From positions 1 to 18,534 of the forward strand of contig LNZQ01000199.1 of NCBI GenBank assembly GCA_002007315.1: 18,534 nucleotides of DNA, written 5' to 3'. The notes beneath the pieces are model-generated. The model did not search any database. It was not told the origin of the DNA and saw only the letters and a list, made by a program, of their open reading frames with translations. The stretch comes from Epulopiscium sp. Nele67-Bin004 (GTDB lineage Bacteria; Bacillota_A; Clostridia; Lachnospirales; Cellulosilyticaceae). A program made the translations under genes and the position numbers. Positions 13,959 to 18,534 of this stretch are shown here, one piece after another. Each line of letters begins with the position of its first letter. Position 1 is the stretch's first letter.

Positions 13959-15761
13959 TTATTTATGAAAATATTTGTATATATTTGTTGCAACTTGGTT
14001 TGAAATGCCCTCAACTTTTTCTATTTCTTCCACAGTTGCTTCCTTAATATTGTTTACACTTCCAAAATAATTAATCAGCTGTTCTTTACGTTTTTTGCCC
14101 ACACCGTCTATATTGTCCAAAATCGACTGCACTTGGTTTTTCGCCCTTAGCGACTTATGGTATTCAATTGCAAAGCGATGCACCTCATCTTGTATGCGAG
14201 TCACCAACTTAAAACTTTCAGAATTTTTTTGCATGTCAAGCTCTTTACCCTCAAAAAACAACCCTCTAGTTTTATGTTTATCATCTTTTATCATTCCACA
14301 CACAGGTATTTCAATGTTATATTTTTTCAATATGCGACTCACAACCCCAACTTGACCTTTTCCACCATCGATACAAAACAAATCAGGCAAAATATTTTCA
14401 GCTCGACTTATGCGCCTCTCAATAATTTCTTCCATACTTGCATAATCGTTTGGCCCAATAACAGTTTTAATTTTGTATTTGCGGTAATCGCTCCGCTTTG
14501 GCGTTCCCCCCTCAAATACGACCATTGCCCCAACCGATTGTACGCCCGCTGTGTTTGAAATGTCATACGCTTCTATTCGATTTGGCACATCGTCTAAATT
14601 AAGCAGTTGAACTAGCTCCGTCAACGCCACATTGTTTCGCTCTTGTTGTTTTTTTAATTTGTCGCCAAACTGACTAAACGTAACGTATGCATTTTGGCTT
14701 GCAAGCTCTAATAAGTTATGCTTTACGCCTTTTTGTGGCAACTTTAACGTTACTTTAACCCCTTTTTTGTCCGACAAATATTGTTCTAACAACTCAAATT
14801 CCTCTGGCACTTTTTCAACGATAATTTCTTTAGGTATAAAAGTTGCATTCGCATAAAATTGTAAAATAAAATCTCTAAACACCGTTTCAATCGTTTCATC
14901 AGTTGAATTTGTAAACAAAAAGTGTTCTCGACCTATAAGTTTTCCTTGACGTACAAAATAAACTTGTATGAGCGTATCTTGCTCACCCCTTGCAAATGCA
15001 ACGATATCTTGGTCATTCATAGAGCTATTTATCGCCGTTTGCTTTTGCTCAATTTTATATATCGCCCTAATTTGGTCACGCAAAATAATAGCTTTTTCAA
15101 AATTCATTTCGTCTGATGCAACTTGCATTTGTTCTTCAAGCTTATGAATTACTTCCTTATAATTACCACCCAAAAAACTTACAACTTCATCAATCATATG
15201 CTTATAATTTGTTTGGTCAATCATTTCTATGCACGGAGCAACACAATTCCCTAAATGATAATTTAGGCAAGCTCGCTCTTTATTTGTGTCAATTGGCAAT
15301 TTTCTAGTACATGTACGCAACGGCCACGCCTTTTTAATAATTTGCATAATTTCAGACACCGCACCAGCATCTGTGTATGGTCCAAAATATTTTGCACCAT
15401 CTTTTTTCATCGAACGAACTATTGTAGCTTTTGGAAACGTATTGTTTACATCAATTCTAATGTAAGGGTAATGTTTATCATCTTTTAGTCGTATGTTATA
15501 CTTTGGATTATACTTCTTTATTAGATTACACTCCAACACCAACGCTTCCACTTCAGTTTTGGTTATTATATACTCAAATGTTTCAATATTTTCAACCATC
15601 TTTTCAACTTTAACCGAATGTTTTTTTGAGTTATTAAAATATTGTCGCACTCGGTTTTTTAAATTTACAGCTTTCCCAACATATATAACTTGGTCAAAAT
15701 CATTTTTCATCAAATATACCCCTGGGGTATCAGGCAATTTTTTTAAGTCATCAGAAATCAT
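13959..15761 (-). CDS. uvrC: Excinuclease ABC subunit C
   Basis: The dual nuclease of nucleotide excision repair; with UvrA/UvrB it cuts both sides of a bulky DNA lesion. The 600 residues are in the family range. Domains in order: GIY-YIG nuclease with GVY at 14-16 and YVG at 27-29; a Cys-containing region (WPLRTCTRKL, ACLNYHLGNC, APC); a UVR/UvrB-binding coiled coil at about 200-235 (EEQMQVASDEMNFEKAIILR); the RNase H-like nuclease domain with RIEAYDISNTAG (Asp) and LFCIDGGKGQ (Asp) and the late His in DEVHRFAI. The C-terminal helix-hairpin-helix pair is LDNIDGVGKKRK and IEKVEGISNQVA. ATG 15759-15761 with a GGGAGG site. It opens the run uvrC-hprK-glcK-ycxB-TIM barrel, a partly conserved clostridial order. 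Confidence 0.97.
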   Translation of the reverse strand: MISDDLKKLPDTPGVYLMKNDFDQVIYVGKAVNLKNRVRQYFNNSKKHSVKVEKMVENIETFEYIITKTEVEALVLECNLIKKYNPKYNIRLKDDKHYPYIRIDVNNTFPKATIVRSMKKDGAKYFGPYTDAGAVSEIMQIIKKAWPLRTCTRKLPIDTNKERACLNYHLGNCVAPCIEMIDQTNYKHMIDEVVSFLGGNYKEVIHKLEEQMQVASDEMNFEKAIILRDQIRAIYKIEQKQTAINSSMNDQDIVAFARGEQDTLIQVYFVRQGKLIGREHFLFTNSTDETIETVFRDFILQFYANATFIPKEIIVEKVPEEFELLEQYLSDKKGVKVTLKLPQKGVKHNLLELASQNAYVTFSQFGDKLKKQQERNNVALTELVQLLNLDDVPNRIEAYDISNTAGVQSVGAMVVFEGGTPKRSDYRKYKIKTVIGPNDYASMEEIIERRISRAENILPDLFCIDGGKGQVGVVSRILKKYNIEIPVCGMIKDDKHKTRGLFFEGKELDMQKNSESFKLVTRIQDEVHRFAIEYHKSLRAKNQVQSILDNIDGVGKKRKEQLINYFGSVNNIKEATVEEIEKVEGISNQVATNIYKYFHK

Positions 15762-15853
15762 AGTATCCTCCCTTTCTATATATATTATTTACATATTTTA
15801 CTACTTTAGTATATATATTTTGTTACATTTTAATTACATTTGTGTTGTATTAA

Positions 15854-15882
15854 TTGCATAAAAACTTGGTACATGTTATAAT
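15854..15882 (+). promoter_or_regulatory. Extended -10 sigma-A promoter for the 381-aa secreted protein
   Basis: TTGCAT (15854-15859), a 17-nt spacer, and a perfect TATAAT (15877-15882) preceded by TGT, an extended -10. Expected start near 15889; the gene begins at 15923 after an AAGGAGG site. A strong promoter by consensus. Confidence 0.75.
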
Positions 15883-15922
15883 TAGACGTATTTTAGTTAT
15901 ATTTATTTAAGGAGGAAATAGC

Positions 15923-17068
15923 ATGAAATTATTAAATAGAAGAACTTCTGCTCTAGGTCTTGGACTACTAATGGGACTTGGATTAGCATCTTCTCCAACA
16001 CTAGCTAAAACTGGTACTGAAAATTTGAGTGCCATTTATAACAATATCAAAGTAACATTTAACAATGGATATGTAACAACTGTTAATGAACCGTTCATAG
16101 TTGATGGAACTACATACGTAAGTTTACGAGATATAGCAAATATTTTCAACGTAATTACAGAGTGGGATCCAACTTCACAAACAGTAAAACTTCAAGGTAG
16201 TATGTCAAACGAGGAAGAAATGGCATATCAACTTCAAGTTGCATCTCTACAAACTCAACTACTTGCAATGCAAGAAAAGTTGAATCAATACATCGAGAAC
16301 GACATTCAAGCTGAAGAAGAACTTGAGGAAAATGCACTTACTCTTGCAGAACTTGAAACTTTACTTGAAAACGAGTTTTACAACGAACACAAAATCCGTT
16401 GGTACTTTGAACTTGATGAGAAAAATCGTTATATCGATATGCAAATTGAGTTTTATGGAGACGATTATGGTAGCCGTTATGCTGCTCTTGATGATGATGA
16501 TATCGTTGACTTCATTGAAGACGTATTGATATTTATGGTTGATGAAGTTACTGGTACAACTATGGCTGGTAAAGAGGTTCGTGGGGACATCGTTGACCTT
16601 GATAACAATGAAAACCTTGTAAGCTTTACATTAAGCTCAACTGGATATTTAACTTATGATATTGAATATGCAACTGTATCATTAAGTGATGTTGCAAGCT
16701 CTATCTACACAGACGTTATCAGAGGTATTTATGACAGATGGTTACCATCAGTTGTGACTTATGATGATCTTGAATTCCAATTATCAATTAGAGATCTATA
16801 CATTGAAGAAAGAAACGGATTCTTTACGTTCTTCGTTGTAGTTGATGCCGCAAACTATATTGATGACTGGAACAACCTTGATACAACTTACTATTCTGCA
16901 ACTAGAAGACTTACTCGTTTTATGAACGACATTGCAGACGAACTTGCAGATGTATTTAACCTTGACGTTGAAGACGATATCGCAGGATATATCGTTGCTC
17001 AATATGATCACGATGAGATTCTTCTTAAATATGAAGAAGGCGACATCGACTATAGAGTTATTAGATAA
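15923..17068 (+). CDS. Secreted protein with copper-amine-oxidase-N-like domain and coiled coil
   Basis: A 381-residue exported protein. A signal peptide (MKLLNRRTSALGLGLLMGLG, cleavage near LAK-TG, residue 28) is followed by a copper amine oxidase N-terminal-like domain at about 33-92. Its usual pattern is present: ITV-type strand, then PFIVDGTTYVSLRDIANIF and WDPTSQTVKL. Despite the name, this domain in clostridia is a surface module without oxidase activity. A Glu/Gln-rich coiled coil at about 95-150 leads to a ~230-residue acidic C-terminal region with two similar halves (YFELDEKNRYIDMQIEFYGDD and FQLSIRDLYIEERN) that I do not recognise. Codon use is neat and the ribosome site strong, suggesting high expression. 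Likely a cell-surface or secreted protein. No anchor motif seen. ATG 15923. Confidence 0.85.
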   Translation: MKLLNRRTSALGLGLLMGLGLASSPTLAKTGTENLSAIYNNIKVTFNNGYVTTVNEPFIVDGTTYVSLRDIANIFNVITEWDPTSQTVKLQGSMSNEEEMAYQLQVASLQTQLLAMQEKLNQYIENDIQAEEELEENALTLAELETLLENEFYNEHKIRWYFELDEKNRYIDMQIEFYGDDYGSRYAALDDDDIVDFIEDVLIFMVDEVTGTTMAGKEVRGDIVDLDNNENLVSFTLSSTGYLTYDIEYATVSLSDVASSIYTDVIRGIYDRWLPSVVTYDDLEFQLSIRDLYIEERNGFFTFFVVVDAANYIDDWNNLDTTYYSATRRLTRFMNDIADELADVFNLDVEDDIAGYIVAQYDHDEILLKYEEGDIDYRVIR

Positions 17069-17076
17069 TACTATTG

Positions 17077-17108
17077 CTCCAGCCAATAAATTTGGTTGGA
17101 GTTTTTTT
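17077..17108 (+). terminator. Rho-independent terminator
   Basis: CTCCAGCCAA (17077-17086), a 5-nt loop, TTGGTTGGAG (17092-17101) with one G-U pair, then seven T. It ends the 381-aa gene 8 nt after its stop. Confidence 0.9.
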
Positions 17109-17125
17109 GTGTCGTATGATATAAT
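17096..17125 (+). promoter_or_regulatory. Sigma-A promoter overlapping the terminator
   Basis: TTGGAG (17096-17101, the terminator's 3' arm), an 18-nt spacer, and a perfect TATAAT (17120-17125). It would drive the gene starting at 17156. Confidence 0.55.
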
Positions 17126-17155
17126 ACTATCAAGATTTTGAAAGGAGAACTACCG

Positions 17156-17329
17156 ATGAAAGAAGAAAATTTTGACAATATATTTGATGAGGAAGAACAG
17201 CCTGAACAAGAGGCAAGCACAAAAAAAACTACGGCATTTAAAGCCGAAGAAGAAATACATGGGGCAATTTATGACGACACAGGAATTTTCAGTCTGTCAA
17301 ACCAGATTTTGGATCATAATTACACCTAG
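17156..17329 (+). CDS. Start of an acidic protein, truncated by a probable chimeric junction
   Basis: ATG 17156 follows AAAGGAG (17141-17147) with 8-nt spacing and the promoter just described, so a real bacterial gene begins here. The frame is open from 17138, but that start lies ahead of the ribosome site. The first ~40 residues are very acidic and Lys/Glu-rich (MKEENFDNIFDEEEQPEQEA, then KTTAFKAEEEIHG). This resembles the cytoplasmic N-terminal tails of some membrane proteins, but no family is recognised. Codons after about residue 40 run into sequence that no longer looks bacterial, and the TAG at 17327-17329 is probably not the native stop. The true C-terminus is missing. Confidence 0.5.
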   Translation: MKEENFDNIFDEEEQPEQEASTKKTTAFKAEEEIHGAIYDDTGIFSLSNQILDHNYT

Positions 17330-18534
17330 CATTACTCAGTTTCAGCCACTCAATAGAATCTAGTTTGGTACGTCTTTATGCAGTAGTTTCTAATTTTAAG
17401 TTCACGCTTACCACATGGGATTGAAACTGTGTACCCACACAGAGGGGATTCACATGGAGCAATGCATGCGTACATGCACTAGACATAATGCAGCAGACAA
17501 AAGCAGGTGCAGAACATCTCTGTTATCAGAAAGATCAACTGCATTACACAACTGTCCTGTCAGACTGCACTTTGCTTTCACTAAGTGGAATCTAAAAAAT
17601 CTAAATGAATACCACTAGATGAAAGTGCACCACCCACTCCTATACAACTGGCATATTTGCAGGTAAAAAGGTGTAGGGCCTCTTTGGTTTTAGAGTTTCT
17701 GTTTACACCTCTTTCAGAGCCATTTAAACACTTCTCTTCTCTTTTAGTGTTTGCAGCTTGATGATAAACTGATGTCACAAAGTATCTGAATGATTTATCA
17801 CACATCTTTTACATTCTCTGACAAACAAATCCTGAAAATCTCAGAGTCACATTGTGTCTTTGGAGACTGATTTGTTTGCAAGTGCCAGATTTTTCCTCTT
17901 TCTTTGCTCTTTTTTTATGCTCTTGTTTTTCACTGTTTTTGTCAGGAGAGTTATTTTCATCCTCTGCTCAGTATTCCCTCAAACATGGCCGAAAACATTT
18001 CCATTTCAAAGCAATGCTGGAGACGTCAATCCAAATGCATAAAAGTGGGTGATTACTGCCTTATCAAAACTACGCAACAAGATTAGCGAAGAAACAGAGA
18101 AGAGATTTAGATCTCATTAGCGATGGCTTGTTCTTGATGCTAAAACAAGACATTTGGCATTTAATGACGCATTCCCACACCTTCAAAATGGCTGGTCTCT
18201 GCTCAAACGTTGTCCCATGACATACTAGAAAGAGCAATGATGTGTGTCTGTGCCTGCAGCATCCAGAACAACACACACTCTTCATGGCTGTCTACGGCTC
18301 TGACAAAACAAACGATGAGATTCAGAGCTCACTTTGATATTCAACGTTGTCAGCACTCTGCTTGCGAGTCAGCTGGGAATATTGTATATAGCAGAGAGAC
18401 GTGTTAATAAGATTTAGATTGGGTGAGGGTGCGTGTGTGTGTGTTTGTGTGCGAGCCAAGGGGTTGATTTCGCGGGGCAGACGGACGAGGGAGCCTCAAA
18501 AAGTGGGTCATGCCTAATTCAGAGGGGTGAGGAG
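17300..18534. other. Probable vertebrate DNA joined to the bacterial contig; no genes
   Basis: No Shine-Dalgarno-preceded frame longer than about 75 codons occurs on either strand here; the short frames overlap randomly. From 17471 to 17989 (519 nt) there is not one CpG, although hand-counted lines run about 37-45% GC; the bacterial part has CpG throughout. Mixed-composition unique DNA follows, then a TG microsatellite and a GC-richer end. CpG depletion with TG repeats is typical of methylated vertebrate genomes. I see no exon, repeat family or rRNA I can name. The junction lies somewhere in about 17,270-17,330 and has no obvious signature. Confidence 0.75.
18430..18453 (+). repeat. Imperfect TG microsatellite
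   Basis: A run of GT/TG dinucleotides with GC and TT interruptions. Common in fish and other vertebrate genomes, absent elsewhere in this window; supports the foreign origin of the right end. Confidence 0.7.

Noticed and set aside
12413..15307. Plus-strand ORFs of 60-158 codons opposite glcK, hprK and uvrC
   Set aside because: They lie wholly antisense to well-identified genes, lack ribosome sites and have Ser/Cys/Phe-rich low-information translations.
17415..18407. Short ORFs on both strands in the right end
   Set aside because: All 60-75 codons, overlapping in several frames, no Shine-Dalgarno, and in CpG-depleted DNA that appears not to be bacterial.
1..18534. CRISPR arrays, tRNA or rRNA genes, insertion sequences, riboswitches
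   Set aside because: No regularly spaced repeats, no cloverleaf or rRNA motifs, no transposase frame and no recognisable riboswitch core were seen.

Overview
The window looks like a contig end from a low-GC, endospore-lineage Clostridia bacterium, probably of the Lachnospirales/Cellulosilyticaceae type. The grounds are AT-rich intergenic DNA, strong AGGAGG ribosome binding sites, sigma-A promoters, the sporulation gene ylbJ, the pairs pta-ackA and uvrC-hprK, and a TPR/HTH regulator of a kind common in Lachnospiraceae. The last ~1.2 kb (about 17,300-18,534) does not look bacterial. It has no genes, a 519-nt run without a single CpG, a TG microsatellite and a different base composition, all of which suggest vertebrate DNA. 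The most economical reading is a chimeric assembly of a gut symbiont with host DNA. An Epulopiscium-like fish-gut bacterium would fit both halves, but that identification is inference.

Layout, left to right. (1) 1-1572, minus: pta then ackA (ackA cut by the window edge), the acetyl-CoA to acetate/ATP pathway, with a good sigma-A promoter at 1623-1652. (2) 1768-4130, plus: tmcAL (acetate-dependent tRNA-Met acetylation), divergent from pta-ackA, then the sporulation membrane gene ylbJ, which has a sigma-E-like CATACAAT box in front of it. (3) 4133-5048: a bidirectional terminator, an overlooked 55-aa membrane ORF on minus, a 347-nt gene-free stretch and a 103-aa orphan gene. (4) 5057-5896, minus: a secreted M15 peptidase. 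(5) 6035-7010, plus: a cassette of three small genes (DUF4160, DUF2442, orphan). (6) 7115-8297, minus: a phage-type small protein and two tandem paralogous secreted proteins. (7) 8593-10452, minus: a large regulator with two HTH-like units, each followed by a helical repeat region. (8) 10484-15761, minus: a tightly packed run uvrC - hprK - ROK glucokinase - ycxB-like - TIM-barrel protein, ending in a clear terminator. (9) 15923-17068, plus: a secreted protein with a copper-amine-oxidase-N-like domain and coiled coil, then a terminator/promoter and the start of an acidic protein that runs into the foreign DNA.

Functional themes. Central carbon metabolism is represented by acetate formation, glucose phosphorylation and the HPr kinase that sets carbon catabolite repression. 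DNA repair (UvrC), a tRNA modification that consumes acetate, and one sporulation gene accompany it. The middle (about 4.1-10.5 kb) is accessory: small orphan genes, phage/TA-like families, secreted proteins and a regulator. The best candidate for something undescribed is the regulator plus its downstream pair of duplicated secreted proteins (7541-10452). The chimeric right end is the main data-quality warning.
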